A stretch of DNA of 64,000 nt from the NCBI GenBank assembly GCA_026692865.1, contig JAPLNI010000057.1:351773-415772 (forward strand), written 5' to 3'. The position numbers and the translations under genes are program-made. The DNA comes from Planctomycetota bacterium (lineage in GTDB: Bacteria > Planctomycetota > Planctomycetia > Pirellulales > Pirellulaceae). Below are positions 25,483-34,858 of the stretch, one piece after another; the stretch's first letter is position 1, and every line of letters starts with the position of its first letter. The notes beneath the pieces were generated by a model that was not told where the DNA came from, made no database searches, and saw nothing but the letters and a program-made list of their open reading frames with translations.

Positions 25483-26859
25483 ATGGATCGTCGTCATTTT
25501 TTCGATCAAACCTTCCGAGCCAGTGCCGTAGCCAGTGTGGCCGCGACAAGCGTCCTGAGTACCTATGAAGAGACACTTGCAATTTTAGCTCAAGGCCCCG
25601 TAAAACGCGTTGGGCTTATTGGATGTGGTTGGTACGGCAAATGCGACCTATTTCGGCTGATCCAAGTTGCTCCAATTGAAGTTGTTTCGTTGTGTGATGT
25701 CGATTCGGAGATGCTGGAGGATGCAGCCAACAAAGTCGCCGAGCGACAAGCTTCTAAGAAGAAGCCTCAAACATTTAGCGACTATCGCAAAATGCTATCC
25801 GAAAAGAATCTCGATATCGTGCTGATTGCAACCCCAGATCATTGGCACGCTCTTCCGATGATCGAAGCCGTTCGCGCGGGCGCGGATGTCTACGTTCAAA
25901 AGCCGATCAGTGTCGATGTCGTAGAAGGCCAAGCGATGTTGGCTGCAGCAAGGAAGTACAATCGCGTAGTTCAAGTTGGAACGCAACGACGCAGCACGCC
26001 TCATTTGATCGATGCGAAAAAAGAAATTGTCGATGCGGGTAAGCTTGGAAAAGTGGCTTACGCAGAAGTCTATTGTTACTACCACATGAGAACCCGAGAG
26101 AATCCGCCTGATTCAGCACCACCTGCGACCTTAGATTATGAAGCTTGGACTGGTCCTGCTCCTATGCGGCCTTATAACAAATTGGTACACCCGAGAAAGT
26201 GGCGGTCTTTTACTGAATACGGAAACGGTATTGTTGGTGATATGTGCATTCACATGCTCGACATGGTCCGTTGGATGCTTGATTTAGGCTGGCCAACAAA
26301 TGTCAGTAGTACTGGCGGAATCCTCATGGATCCCAATTCGAAAGCCAATATCCCAGACACCCAAACGGCAACATTTGATTTCCCTGGCGTGAACGTGGTT
26401 TGGCAACATCGCACGTGGGGTGAAGCACCCGACCCGAAATACCCTTGGGGCGCGACCCTTTACGGCGACAAAGGAACACTCAAACTGAGCGTGAATAGCT
26501 TTGACTTTCAACCCCTTCCCAAAGGCGAAGCAATTCATCGAGACTGTAAATTGGAATTGGAAGAGTACCCTGAAGATAAGACCGAGAAAGATCTCGAAAA
26601 GCACGTCGCCCCAGCCATCCGCGTTCACATGCTCGACTTCCTAAAGGCGATCGCGGACCGAAGCCGTCCCGTAGCTGATATTGAACAAGGTTATATCTCA
26701 ACAACTGCATGCATCCTTGCGAATCTTTCACTCCAGTTAGGAAGATCTCTCGAATGGGACTCGGTCACGCAGAGTGTGCTCAATGATCCTGAGGCGAATG
26801 CACTGTTGCGTCGACCTTATCGAGCACCTTGGCAACATCCAGAAGTTGCAGATGTTTAA
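25483..26859 (+). CDS. Exported Gfo/Idh/MocA-family oxidoreductase (Tat leader)
   Basis: 458 residues. MDRRHFFDQTFRASAVASVAA is a twin-arginine-type leader, so export in folded form with bound NAD(P) is likely. The Rossmann motif VGLIGCGWYGKCDLFRL is at about 42-58. The EKP position reads YVQKPISVD (about 138-146), the variant common in planctomycete exported members. The C-terminal domain has GDMCIHMLDMVRWML and an acidic region. Probable role in sugar or inositol oxidation in the periplasm or fold of the envelope; the substrate is unknown. Same strand as the downstream lipoprotein gene, 131 bp apart. Confidence 0.88.
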   Translation: MDRRHFFDQTFRASAVASVAATSVLSTYEETLAILAQGPVKRVGLIGCGWYGKCDLFRLIQVAPIEVVSLCDVDSEMLEDAANKVAERQASKKKPQTFSDYRKMLSEKNLDIVLIATPDHWHALPMIEAVRAGADVYVQKPISVDVVEGQAMLAAARKYNRVVQVGTQRRSTPHLIDAKKEIVDAGKLGKVAYAEVYCYYHMRTRENPPDSAPPATLDYEAWTGPAPMRPYNKLVHPRKWRSFTEYGNGIVGDMCIHMLDMVRWMLDLGWPTNVSSTGGILMDPNSKANIPDTQTATFDFPGVNVVWQHRTWGEAPDPKYPWGATLYGDKGTLKLSVNSFDFQPLPKGEAIHRDCKLELEEYPEDKTEKDLEKHVAPAIRVHMLDFLKAIADRSRPVADIEQGYISTTACILANLSLQLGRSLEWDSVTQSVLNDPEANALLRRPYRAPWQHPEVADV

Positions 26860-26990
26860 GTTCCTAGCTGCATTTCAAGTAGTCTGCTCGCGCAAGCATG
26901 TCGCAATCCAGGGACTCAACCGTTGGTTATACTTCCCAGATGTCCAAGCAGGTGAGTTGTTTACCTTCCATCGTTTCAAAAAGTGGCAAT

Positions 26991-28037
26991 ATGCTCAACG
27001 TTTCTAAAATATTCTCGCCGTGCATTCTTGTTTTCGCATTGAGTGCGATTTCTATTCCTGGTTGCAGCGATCCGAAACAAGTCGCTTTAGAAGATTCTGC
27101 TGCTGAGAATTCATCGTCCTCACGTCGTGACAAAGTGGTTTTGCTTCTCAATTGGTATCCGGAGGCAGAGCATGGCGGTTTTTATGCAGCAAAAGTACAT
27201 GGATTGTACGAAGCCCAAAACCTGGATGTTGAGATTCGCGCTGGTGGAAAAACGACCGTTGTTCCTCAAGAGTTAACGCTTGGTCGAATCCAGTTTGGCG
27301 TGGCAAATGCAGATGATGTCGTGCTCGCCCGAGAACAGTCCGCACCGTTGGTCGCTCTGATGGCACCACTTCAAATCGGACCACGTTGCATCATGGTGCG
27401 CGAAGACTCAGGAATCTCTTCGTTTGAAGAACTTGAAAACATTACGCTTCAGATTGATCCAAGCCGACCTTATGTCCCATTCATGAAGAGCAAAGGGCTG
27501 CTTAGTAAGGACGTAAAGACTGTCCCCTACTTCGGTTCTGTCGCTCAGCTGATTGCAGATAAACGAACTGCCCAGCAAGCATACAGTTTCAGCGAGCCCT
27601 TGATGGCCGAGCAAGCAGGAATCAAAGTGAAAACGTTGATGATGTCAGACATCGGGTACAACCCATATGCCAGTTTGCTGATAGCGAATGATGACTATAT
27701 TGCGAAGAATGAAGACATCACCAAAAGAATGGTTGCAGCTTCGGTCCAGGGTTGGCAAAAGTACCTGGAGTCCCCAGAGGAAACAAACAAGTTCATTTTG
27801 TCCCAAAACCAACAAGGCATGACGGCAGAAGCGTTGTCATACGGCGTTGCCAATTTGAAGCCGCTTTGCCTCCCCGAAGGATTTGATTCAGCGAATCTAG
27901 GGGCGATGAGCGACGAGCGATGGACTACGCTTGTTGATCAACTTAAATCCTTGAAGATGATATCGGAAAAAGTAAAAGCTGAGGATTGCTACAACGTCAA
28001 GTTTCTAGATCCTGCATCAGTCAAAACAACCAAGTAA
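26991..28037 (+). CDS. THI5/SsuA-like substrate-binding lipoprotein
   Basis: 348 residues from the ATG at 26991, chosen because it puts a lipoprotein signal (IFSPCILVFALSAISIPGC) at the N-terminus; an in-frame ATG at 26898 would bury it. The mature part matches the NMT1/THI5 periplasmic-binding fold: KVVLLLNWYPEAEHGGFYAAKVHGLYEAQNLDVEI, GRIQFGVANADDVVLAREQ, DSGISSFEEL, FSEPLMAEQAG. Relatives bind thiamine precursors, aliphatic sulfonates or riboflavin-like compounds for ABC import. No permease or ATPase gene is next to it, so its transporter must be elsewhere. Convergent with the methyltransferase. Confidence 0.85.
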   Translation: MLNVSKIFSPCILVFALSAISIPGCSDPKQVALEDSAAENSSSSRRDKVVLLLNWYPEAEHGGFYAAKVHGLYEAQNLDVEIRAGGKTTVVPQELTLGRIQFGVANADDVVLAREQSAPLVALMAPLQIGPRCIMVREDSGISSFEELENITLQIDPSRPYVPFMKSKGLLSKDVKTVPYFGSVAQLIADKRTAQQAYSFSEPLMAEQAGIKVKTLMMSDIGYNPYASLLIANDDYIAKNEDITKRMVAASVQGWQKYLESPEETNKFILSQNQQGMTAEALSYGVANLKPLCLPEGFDSANLGAMSDERWTTLVDQLKSLKMISEKVKAEDCYNVKFLDPASVKTTK

Positions 28038-28039
28038 AT

Positions 28040-28058
28040 CCACGAGCAATCGTCGTGG
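28040..28058. terminator. Hairpin between convergent genes
   Basis: CCACGA-GCAATCG-TCGTGG: perfect 6-bp arms, no T-run. Lies directly after the binding-protein stop and before the methyltransferase stop, so it may end both transcripts. Confidence 0.5.
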
Positions 28059-28087
28059 CTTGATTGATGTCCCATAACATTTGGAAG

Positions 28088-29149
28088 TCAAGATTTTTCT
28101 ACGACCATCAATCCAATATTCGAAGGGCCGCTATCAAGCGGTCCCCACTTGGCGGCTCCGAAACCAGCACCTGTGAGCAGTTTCTGAGTTTCGGCAGTCG
28201 TTCTAAGCGACCCTGGGCAGCCTTCAAGTCGCATTGTTAGCCTTTCAATCGCAAGCTGTGATTGGTCGAAGTCAGATTCATCAAATTGTTCGATGATAAT
28301 CAAACGCCCGCCTGGTTTTAATGTGTCGTAGCAACGACCCAAGAGGACTACCGCCGATGGGTCTGCTTCTAGCTTAAGGCTATTCACTAGTAAGCAATCA
28401 TCGTAATGATTAAGAGGTAAATCGACCTGGCGATAGTCATCTGCTTGAGGCGTCCACCGTTCTTCGACTTCTATACTTCGAACGGTCTTTTGCGCGATTT
28501 CGAGAAGGATCGGAGTATCGATCGAAACGATTTTTAAAGCTCTACTTTGGTATGCAAAGGCTGCTGAAAAGATAGATGCTCCCCCGCCAAGTTCGACCAA
28601 GTGAGTCGGTTGGTCAATCGATTCATTTACAAGATCGCCATATGCAGCATCTGCATACAGCACTGCGGAAGCTTGTTTGGCCGCAGCCGACCAAATCCAT
28701 TGGCGTAGAGATTCGCGATATCGATAACTTTCAGCAAGCTTAGATGTGAGCGGCGACTCAATGAACTTAGAATTCGTTACAGACGAAGCTTGCGATGGAT
28801 TTTCGGCATTGTCTTCTGTGCTTTGAATTCGGCTCCAGTAATCGACCAGCGGTAGCGGCTCCGAGTTTTCGGACTGGTAGATCAAACGTGTCATCGAAGA
28901 CACTGCAAAATCGTCGCCATACTGCTCGATCCAACCTGTGTGCTTCAAGCTAGCCAAAAGCAAGGCGAGGGTTTCGGATGAAACCCCCATGCTATCCGTG
29001 AGCTCGTCGATGGTACGAGGACCAGGCACTAGAAATGGAATCAATCCAATATCCCAGGCGAATTGGATAGCCTTTGTGGTGCGATTGAGATTGAAGGAAG
29101 CGAAGTACTGAAGGGCCAAATTTGGTCGGCCGTCCGCAGATTGACTCAA
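28088..29149 (-). CDS. SAM-dependent methyltransferase (O-methyltransferase type with winged-helix N-domain)
   Basis: 353 residues from a TTG; an in-frame stop lies four codons upstream and no ATG exists in the N-terminal part, so TTG is the only usual start there. N-terminal dimerisation/winged-helix domain at about 15-95 (TKAIQFAWDIGLIPFLVPGPRTIDELTDSMGVSSETLALLLASLKHTGWIEQ). SAM-binding motif I at about 178-190 (HLVELGGGASIFSAAF), then a late Rossmann part with LKPGGRLIIIEQFDE at about 272-286. The layout is that of small-molecule O-methyltransferases. The substrate is unknown and no biosynthetic cluster surrounds it. Confidence 0.82.
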   Translation of the reverse strand: MSQSADGRPNLALQYFASFNLNRTTKAIQFAWDIGLIPFLVPGPRTIDELTDSMGVSSETLALLLASLKHTGWIEQYGDDFAVSSMTRLIYQSENSEPLPLVDYWSRIQSTEDNAENPSQASSVTNSKFIESPLTSKLAESYRYRESLRQWIWSAAAKQASAVLYADAAYGDLVNESIDQPTHLVELGGGASIFSAAFAYQSRALKIVSIDTPILLEIAQKTVRSIEVEERWTPQADDYRQVDLPLNHYDDCLLVNSLKLEADPSAVVLLGRCYDTLKPGGRLIIIEQFDESDFDQSQLAIERLTMRLEGCPGSLRTTAETQKLLTGAGFGAAKWGPLDSGPSNIGLMVVEKS

Positions 29150-29182
29150 TTGAATTACCTAGTGCTCGTTCAAGACAAATGA

Positions 29183-29220
29183 GAGAGACTTATCCAAAGT
29201 TGCTAACTTTGGAGTCTCTC
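29183..29220. terminator. Strong hairpin downstream of the proline/alanine-rich protein gene
   Basis: GAGAGACT / AGTCTCTC and CCAAAGTT / AACTTTGG arms stack into a 16-bp stem with a 3-base bulge and 3-base loop. It lies about 110 bp past the stop of the minus-strand gene starting at 30940 and 33 bp before the start of the methyltransferase. It may act as terminator of the first gene or as a leader structure of the second. Confidence 0.6.
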
Positions 29221-29329
29221 GACTGACAACTCACCCATGCCGTCTATCCGTGGTGTCGGCACATTCACCCCACTACATCTAGTAATGCATCAATGCACTA
29301 GAAATGTTGTGAGGAATCTGAAGACTTTC

Positions 29330-30940
29330 CTATTCTTTGAAACCATTACCTTCAGGAATAACTGGAGCGGCGGCGTTCGGGTTCACCGGTGCCGGTCCGT
29401 TTCCTGGCTCTCCAAACACTCCAGTAGGGTCTGGGATCTCAGGCGGCGGAGCCAGGTTGATGGACGCTTCTACCGGCTTGTCGCTTACACCCTGGAAGCG
29501 TTCAGCACTAGCGATAAGAGTATCGAATGCGACGGTGGTTTTGCTACCAAGGGCGACTTTATCCTTGATTTCGCCGTCGTTTAAAGCCGCTTGCATTATT
29601 TCGATCGCCTTTAAAACATCGGCTAAAGTCGTCTTGTCAGGGCCATCGACAATGACTGCGGCTAGTCCGGATGCAGGAGCAGTGACGACAGGACCGTAAG
29701 GGATTCCGTCCAAGCCAACTCGAACGGTTTCCAGGAGTTGGTGCATCTCTCGACGCTTGAGCTTTACGTCGGCTGGCTGGGTAGCGTAGGGATTTACTGG
29801 TTTGGGCTTTTCTTTCGGTTTGCCTCCACCGTATGGATCGCCTTCGCCTTCACCACCTGCGTAACCCTGTTCCACCGTGGACATGTCTTGTGATTCACCA
29901 GAGTATCCTCCACCCATGGAAGCCACTTGCCGCAATACAGATTCCTGCCAAGTTTTCGCAGACTTCACAAGGTACTTCAATGTGTTTGTTGTTGCGACTT
30001 GGGCGACTTCAGGTTTGCCTTCCTTGGTTTGGTAAGCACCGATGAAGCGTAATGCTTTTTCGAGTAATAGCGGGTCTGTCGTTTTGTCAGCGACTCGATC
30101 GACTGCGTAAGCGTAAACTTCTTCTTGACGCTTGTGCTTGATCAACGTCAACAGATCCAGAGATCGACCACGGAGCCAAGCGTGAGCTCGATCGCTACGT
30201 TGAATCGGTTGTTTTTCAGAGAGGGTTTTGATTAACTCATTTGCAACGGTTTGCTTCTGAGCTTCGTTCCAATTGGTTTGACCCAATCGAAGGTGTCTTT
30301 CAAGTCCTTCCAAAGCGGCGGCTCTTATGCCGTCATTTTTTCCGCCAACGGCCGCCTTAAGCAGTTTTCCAGCCGCGGCTGCCATCGGCTTTGGCAAGCC
30401 ACCTCCTGAGGGTTGCTTGGTGTCGTTGAGGCGACCAATGATAGAAATTGCATTGATGCCGGCAGCCGGATGAAAGTTGTTGACGGCGATCGTATCCATG
30501 GTTCTTAAAAGCCACTCGTTAAACGACTTCATAATCGCTGGTGACTTCTCGGCAAGATTCAAGTCTTCTATGATTTCTTTTCTCGACTCATTGCCAAGCT
30601 CAGGGGCGTCAAGGGAGGTCAACCGAGGAATCACATAGGACATGTAGTATTCGGACACATCACGTTCATTGAAGGCCGAAACACCTCGGAGCACTTCGTC
30701 TTTGATACGCTTTTTCTCCCGCACTACCTTGTCGGATTTAAAGTCTGGAGGAATAGTTATCGACTGAAATCGGGCGGGTGCTGCCGCAGGTGGAGCAACA
30801 GCGGCAGCAGGTGGAGCCGCAGCCGGTTTCGCTTCTTGTGTCGACGCGACATTCGATGTCGCTGCAAACGCCAAGGAGCAACTCAACAAAACAGCTCGAT
30901 TTCGAGCATCGGAAGACCAACGGAAGTGGTGTTTTGTCAT
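29330..30940 (-). CDS. Secreted helical protein of unknown function (Ala/Pro-rich N-terminus)
   Basis: 536 residues from the ATG at 30940; a TTG 42 bp upstream is in frame but less likely. Signal peptide NRAVLLSCSLAFAATSNVASTQ, then an Ala/Pro spacer (about 35-60). The body is helical and repeat-like (IKDEVLRGVSAFNERDVSEYY, AGKLLKAAVGGKNDGIRAAALEGLERHLRLG, ADKTTDPLLLEKALRFIGAYQTKEGKPEVAQVA), consistent with HEAT-like repeats. A Gly-rich low-complexity stretch lies at about 355-390 and a Pro-rich tail ends the protein. No catalytic motif seen. Planctomycete genomes carry similar secreted proteins; a scaffold role is a guess. Confidence 0.72.
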   Translation of the reverse strand: MTKHHFRWSSDARNRAVLLSCSLAFAATSNVASTQEAKPAAAPPAAAVAPPAAAPARFQSITIPPDFKSDKVVREKKRIKDEVLRGVSAFNERDVSEYYMSYVIPRLTSLDAPELGNESRKEIIEDLNLAEKSPAIMKSFNEWLLRTMDTIAVNNFHPAAGINAISIIGRLNDTKQPSGGGLPKPMAAAAGKLLKAAVGGKNDGIRAAALEGLERHLRLGQTNWNEAQKQTVANELIKTLSEKQPIQRSDRAHAWLRGRSLDLLTLIKHKRQEEVYAYAVDRVADKTTDPLLLEKALRFIGAYQTKEGKPEVAQVATTNTLKYLVKSAKTWQESVLRQVASMGGGYSGESQDMSTVEQGYAGGEGEGDPYGGGKPKEKPKPVNPYATQPADVKLKRREMHQLLETVRVGLDGIPYGPVVTAPASGLAAVIVDGPDKTTLADVLKAIEIMQAALNDGEIKDKVALGSKTTVAFDTLIASAERFQGVSDKPVEASINLAPPPEIPDPTGVFGEPGNGPAPVNPNAAAPVIPEGNGFKE

Positions 30941-31311
30941 GATTCGAAGTGTTCTGTTGGAAGGCAGATTAGTAAGAGACAAAAAGAATGGGGAGACAAG
31001 TCGTACAGGGGAGTCTACGGAGGTGCATCGTGACTTATTGCAAAGAAAACCATGAATGTTGCTCCAGATTTCTCGGGAACAACCATAAGCATCGAACCTA
31101 AGTATAGTTTACGGCGTTGAAACAGTTACTGTCAATGTTTTTGAATCCTTTTGTTCTTGTTCATTTGAGAACGGTGGTTTTGGGCTAATTGTAAGTAAAT
31201 CTGACGAGTACAATCCGACCTCACTGCCTTCACGATTTTTTGCTTTTCAAATGGTTCGTTTTGGATGCTTACCGTTAGACAAACCCACATTCGAGAGCTT
31301 AGACCCATCCG
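30941..31311. other. Divergent intergenic region upstream of hisF
   Basis: 371 bp, AT-rich with T-runs. No clear promoter pair, hairpin or coding frame was found. Confidence 0.35.
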
Positions 31312-32079
31312 ATGCTTGCCAAACGCGTTATTCCTTGTCTAGACGTTCACGCCGGTCGCGTTGTGAAGGGGACTAATTTTGTCAATCTTCGCGATGCGGG
31401 AGATCCGGTAGCAGTTGCTGCGAAGTACGAGTCCGAGGGAGCAGACGAACTTGTTTTCCTTGATATTACTGCAAGTCACGAAGATCGCGGGATCATTCTT
31501 GATGTGGTTCGACGGACTGCTGAGCAAGTTTTTATGCCGCTGACAGTCGGCGGCGGGATTCGCACCTTGGAAGACATTCGAGCTCTTCTACAAGCGGGTT
31601 GCGATAAAGTTTCTATTAATTCTTCTGCAGTTAAGGATCCCAGCCTGGTTCAAAAAGCGGCCGATCGATTCGGAGCCCAATGCATTGTCGTGAATATTGA
31701 CCCCAAGCGTGTCCAAAAAGAAGGTCGTGAGATTTGGGAAGTCTTTATCAATGGCGGGCGTACTCCCACTGGTTTGGAGGCGGTTTCCTGGGCAAAAGAG
31801 GTCGAGCGGATGGGGGCTGGCGAGATCGTCTTGACCTGCATGGATCGCGATGGAACTAAAGATGGCTACGATTTGGAAGTGACTCGAGCTGTCGCGGACG
31901 CGGTCCAAATTCCGGTTGTCGCCAGCGGTGGGGCTGGGAATCCAGAGCATTTGGCTGACGCGATTTTGATCGGCCGGGCTGAGGCGGCGCTTGCAGCGAG
32001 CATCTTTCATTTCGGTCAGTTCACAATCCGCGAGACCAAACTAGCCATGGCGGCTCGCGGCGTTCCGGTTCGACTTTAA
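31312..32079 (+). CDS. hisF: Imidazole glycerol phosphate synthase, cyclase subunit HisF
   Basis: 255 residues, usual length. (beta/alpha)8 barrel with both catalytic aspartates in their motifs: [13 protein letters not shown] at 8-20 and [14 protein letters not shown] at about 175-188. Phosphate-binding signatures [12 protein letters not shown] at about 78-89 and [12 protein letters not shown] at about 200-211. With HisH it converts PRFAR and ammonia into IGP and AICAR in histidine biosynthesis. hisH and other his genes are not adjacent, so the pathway is scattered. First gene of a plus-strand run, but the 150-bp gap to pilT argues against a tight operon. Confidence 0.97.
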   Translation: MLAKRVIPCLDVHAGRVVKGTNFVNLRDAGDPVAVAAKYESEGADELVFLDITASHEDRGIILDVVRRTAEQVFMPLTVGGGIRTLEDIRALLQAGCDKVSINSSAVKDPSLVQKAADRFGAQCIVVNIDPKRVQKEGREIWEVFINGGRTPTGLEAVSWAKEVERMGAGEIVLTCMDRDGTKDGYDLEVTRAVADAVQIPVVASGGAGNPEHLADAILIGRAEAALAASIFHFGQFTIRETKLAMAARGVPVRL

Positions 32080-32230
32080 CGGCACCAAGCGATTCTGATG
32101 GAAGAATCTCGGTAAGCGGCCTCACGAAATTGAAACTTCCCGGTAAGATTTTTAGCTAGAATGTAGAGGTGGGTGCGTTTCTCTAGTCGTTTTCATTTGC
32201 TGCTCTGTTACCTCCGAATTGATACAAATT

Positions 32231-33415
32231 ATGGCGATTGCCGAATCTGTTAAAAAAGTACACGCGACCCCGTCGAACTCGGAGGACTTGGCAAGCCAGC
32301 TCCTCAAAGCCAAGCAGGAGCTCGAAGTAGACAAGATTTTTCGCGCTTCGGTAAAAATCGAGGCAAGCGACTTGCATATGAAAGTCGGCAGTCCTCCGAT
32401 CGTGCGAGTCAAAGGCGATTTGCGTCCGCTGAATCGACCACCGATCGAGCTTGAGGAGATGGTTCGGCTGCTCATCCCGATGCTTGACGATCGGAATAGA
32501 CGGATCTTCGAGGAGGAAGGGGGCGCGGACTTTTCTTACACGGTCGCGGTCGATGGCGAGAATTGGCGATTTCGGGTCAACATGCTCAAGCAGCTAGGCC
32601 GCCCTGGTCTAGTTGCCCGTCGAATCAATAACTTTATCCCCAACTTCGAAGGCCTCTACCTTCCACCGATGATGGAAGAGTTTTGCAAGTATGACCAAGG
32701 GATGGTGCTGCTGGCGGGTGTTACGGGATCGGGAAAAAGTACAACCATCGCTTCCATGTTGAATTGGATCAACCGAGTTTATCGCAAACACATCCTGACG
32801 TTGGAAGATCCGATCGAATTTGTTTACAAGGAAGATAAGTGCCTAATCAATCAACGCGAAGTGGGCGTCGATGTGAAGGACTTTGAAATCGCCATGAAGC
32901 ACGCTGTGCGGGAAGACCCGGACATCATTCTCGTTGGTGAAATGCGTGATCAAGAAACCTTTATGACTGCGATTCACGCGGCTGAAACTGGCCACTTGGT
33001 TTTCGGAACCATTCACGCTTCAAGTGCGCAATCTTGCATCGGTCGTATCTTGGACTTGTTTCCCGAGGAGCTTCATACAGCCATTCGAAACGCGATGGCT
33101 TTTAATATGAAGGGGATCATCGCTCAGAAACTATTGAAGTCGATTAAACCCGGTGTGTCTCGAGTGCCGACTTGCGAGATCATGACTTTCACTCCGATGA
33201 TCAAGAAACTTATCCTCGATGGCAAAGACGAAAAACTTTCCGATGCGATTCGAATCGGAGCCGCTGAAGGAATGCAAGATTTTACAATGAGTCTTAAGCA
33301 GCTTATCGACGACGGGCTGATCGACCGGCCAACTGCGTTTGAAGTCGCCCCGAATCCAGACGCTCTCAAGATGGCACTCAAAGGTATTAACGTTTCGGCC
33401 CCGGGTATCATCTAG
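32231..33415 (+). CDS. pilT: Type IV pilus retraction ATPase PilT
   Basis: 394 residues from the ATG at 32231 (a TTG 12 bp upstream is in frame). N-terminal PilT domain with ASDLHMKVGSPPIVRVKGDL, then Walker A GVTGSGKST at about 166-174, Asp box HILTLEDPIEFVY, Walker B REDPDIILVGEMRDQETF and His box GTIHASSAQS. It powers retraction of type IV pili (twitching) at the inner membrane. The C-terminal AIRNLVSQ-like motif of classical PilT reads AIRNAMAFN here. The next gene, 78 bp downstream, encodes a degenerate relative. Confidence 0.93.
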   Translation: MAIAESVKKVHATPSNSEDLASQLLKAKQELEVDKIFRASVKIEASDLHMKVGSPPIVRVKGDLRPLNRPPIELEEMVRLLIPMLDDRNRRIFEEEGGADFSYTVAVDGENWRFRVNMLKQLGRPGLVARRINNFIPNFEGLYLPPMMEEFCKYDQGMVLLAGVTGSGKSTTIASMLNWINRVYRKHILTLEDPIEFVYKEDKCLINQREVGVDVKDFEIAMKHAVREDPDIILVGEMRDQETFMTAIHAAETGHLVFGTIHASSAQSCIGRILDLFPEELHTAIRNAMAFNMKGIIAQKLLKSIKPGVSRVPTCEIMTFTPMIKKLILDGKDEKLSDAIRIGAAEGMQDFTMSLKQLIDDGLIDRPTAFEVAPNPDALKMALKGINVSAPGII

Positions 33416-33493
33416 TCTTTGTATCTGGCCTCTGTATCATCAAACTTTTCGAATCTATTCTTATCTTTTTAGTGTTTGGCACCTGACAACTTT

Positions 33494-34849
33494 ATGGGAA
33501 TTTTACGACGTAGTAAGCCTAAAGCAGAAACCTCCAACGAACCCGTCCTACCGCCATTGGAATTGAAGCCAACTGCTTTCGATAAGTCTGCTGTCCAGGC
33601 TGAATTGATCGGTGCGCGGCAATTGCCTGGATATCCTTTGGCGATCACCATGCTGGCTCAGGCGCTGAGTGCTGGCGGTGATCGGATCTTGATGGATTTT
33701 ACGGCTCAAGGGGTTAATGTTCGTAATCGAGTCGACGGAGTCTGGGAAGCGCTACCGGCGATGGATCGTGCTTCGGGAGATGCCACACTATTTATCGTAA
33801 AGAAATTGTGGGGAATGAATCCTGCCGATCGACGTTCAAGCCAACTTGGCAAATGTAACGTCGCTTTCCAAGGCAATGATTGGATTCTCGAGTGCGCTAG
33901 CCAAGGTGTTCAAACCGGCGAACGGGTGTTGATAAGCGTTCTACCGAAAAAGCCGATTCACAAAACGCTTGGTGACCTTGGCATGCGTGACAAGATGCAA
34001 GAGCAGCTTAAGGGATTGCTCGGCGCACATGGTGGGTTGGTCGTGATAAGTGCTCCCGCCGGTCACGGGCTTCCAACGACTTGGCGGGTTGCGATTGAAT
34101 CAGCAGACAAGTACACGCGCGACTGGGTATCGGTCGAGGACAAGAAAGATGCTGATCCAGAGATGATCAACGTGACTCAAAACTTCTTCGACTCCAAAGA
34201 AGGTGAGACACCGGATATCGCGCTTGCAAAATTGATACTCAAGCAACCTGATGTTTATGTCATGCCTAATTTTTTTAGCGAGCATGTCGTCGATAGTGTG
34301 CTTTCGCTGGTGAAGGCTGAAAGCAAACACGCTGTCACGCGAATCCAAGCGAACGATCCCATTGATGCCATCATCTCGTTAATGACCTCCTATCGCGGGC
34401 AAGCGAAAGAGTTGTTGATGACAATCAACGGCGTTCTTAGCCAACGACTTGTTCGTCGGCTTTGTACTGAGTGCCGACAAGCTTATCAGCCTTCGCCACA
34501 GTTACTGCAAAAACTAGGCGTACCAGCAGGCCGCATTACGCAACTCTATCAGCCCTTCACGCCTCCACCACCAGAGCAACGTGTAGATGCAAAGGGAAAT
34601 CCGATCGAAATTCCAATCTGTAAGAAATGTAAAGGTCGTGGGTACTCAGGCAGGGTCGGAATATTTGAACTGCTGACCATGTCCAACGAGTTACGTTCCG
34701 TAATCGCGAAGAACGCGAAAGATCCAAGCGTGATTCGCCAGCATGCAAAAAAGCTAGGGCACCTTTCTTTCCAGGATGAAGGGATTCTAGCTGTTGCTAC
34801 CGGGCTTACTTCCTTGCAAGAATTACAACGCATCGCACAAGGTAAATAA
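33494..34849 (+). CDS. Degenerate PilB/GspE-type secretion ATPase (pseudo-enzyme)
   Basis: 451 residues from the ATG at 33494. The whole chain follows GspE/PilB: an N2-like domain (LTLAQALSAGGDRILMDFTAQGVNVRNRVDGVWE), a core, NGVLSQRLVRRLCTEC, the zinc-type cysteines C324/C327 and C376/C379 (CKKCKGRGYSGRVGIFELL) and a C-terminal LTSLQELQRI. But the Walker A position reads APAGHGLPTT (about 187-196) with no Lys or Ser/Thr, Walker B reads PDVYVMPNFF (about 252-261) without the acidic pair, and the His box is RIQAND. ATP hydrolysis is therefore not expected. It probably acts as a structural or regulatory partner of the intact PilT encoded just before it. The gene is intact, with no frameshift. 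Confidence 0.83.
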   Translation: MGILRRSKPKAETSNEPVLPPLELKPTAFDKSAVQAELIGARQLPGYPLAITMLAQALSAGGDRILMDFTAQGVNVRNRVDGVWEALPAMDRASGDATLFIVKKLWGMNPADRRSSQLGKCNVAFQGNDWILECASQGVQTGERVLISVLPKKPIHKTLGDLGMRDKMQEQLKGLLGAHGGLVVISAPAGHGLPTTWRVAIESADKYTRDWVSVEDKKDADPEMINVTQNFFDSKEGETPDIALAKLILKQPDVYVMPNFFSEHVVDSVLSLVKAESKHAVTRIQANDPIDAIISLMTSYRGQAKELLMTINGVLSQRLVRRLCTECRQAYQPSPQLLQKLGVPAGRITQLYQPFTPPPPEQRVDAKGNPIEIPICKKCKGRGYSGRVGIFELLTMSNELRSVIAKNAKDPSVIRQHAKKLGHLSFQDEGILAVATGLTSLQELQRIAQGK

Positions 34850-34858
34850 CTGAGAATT

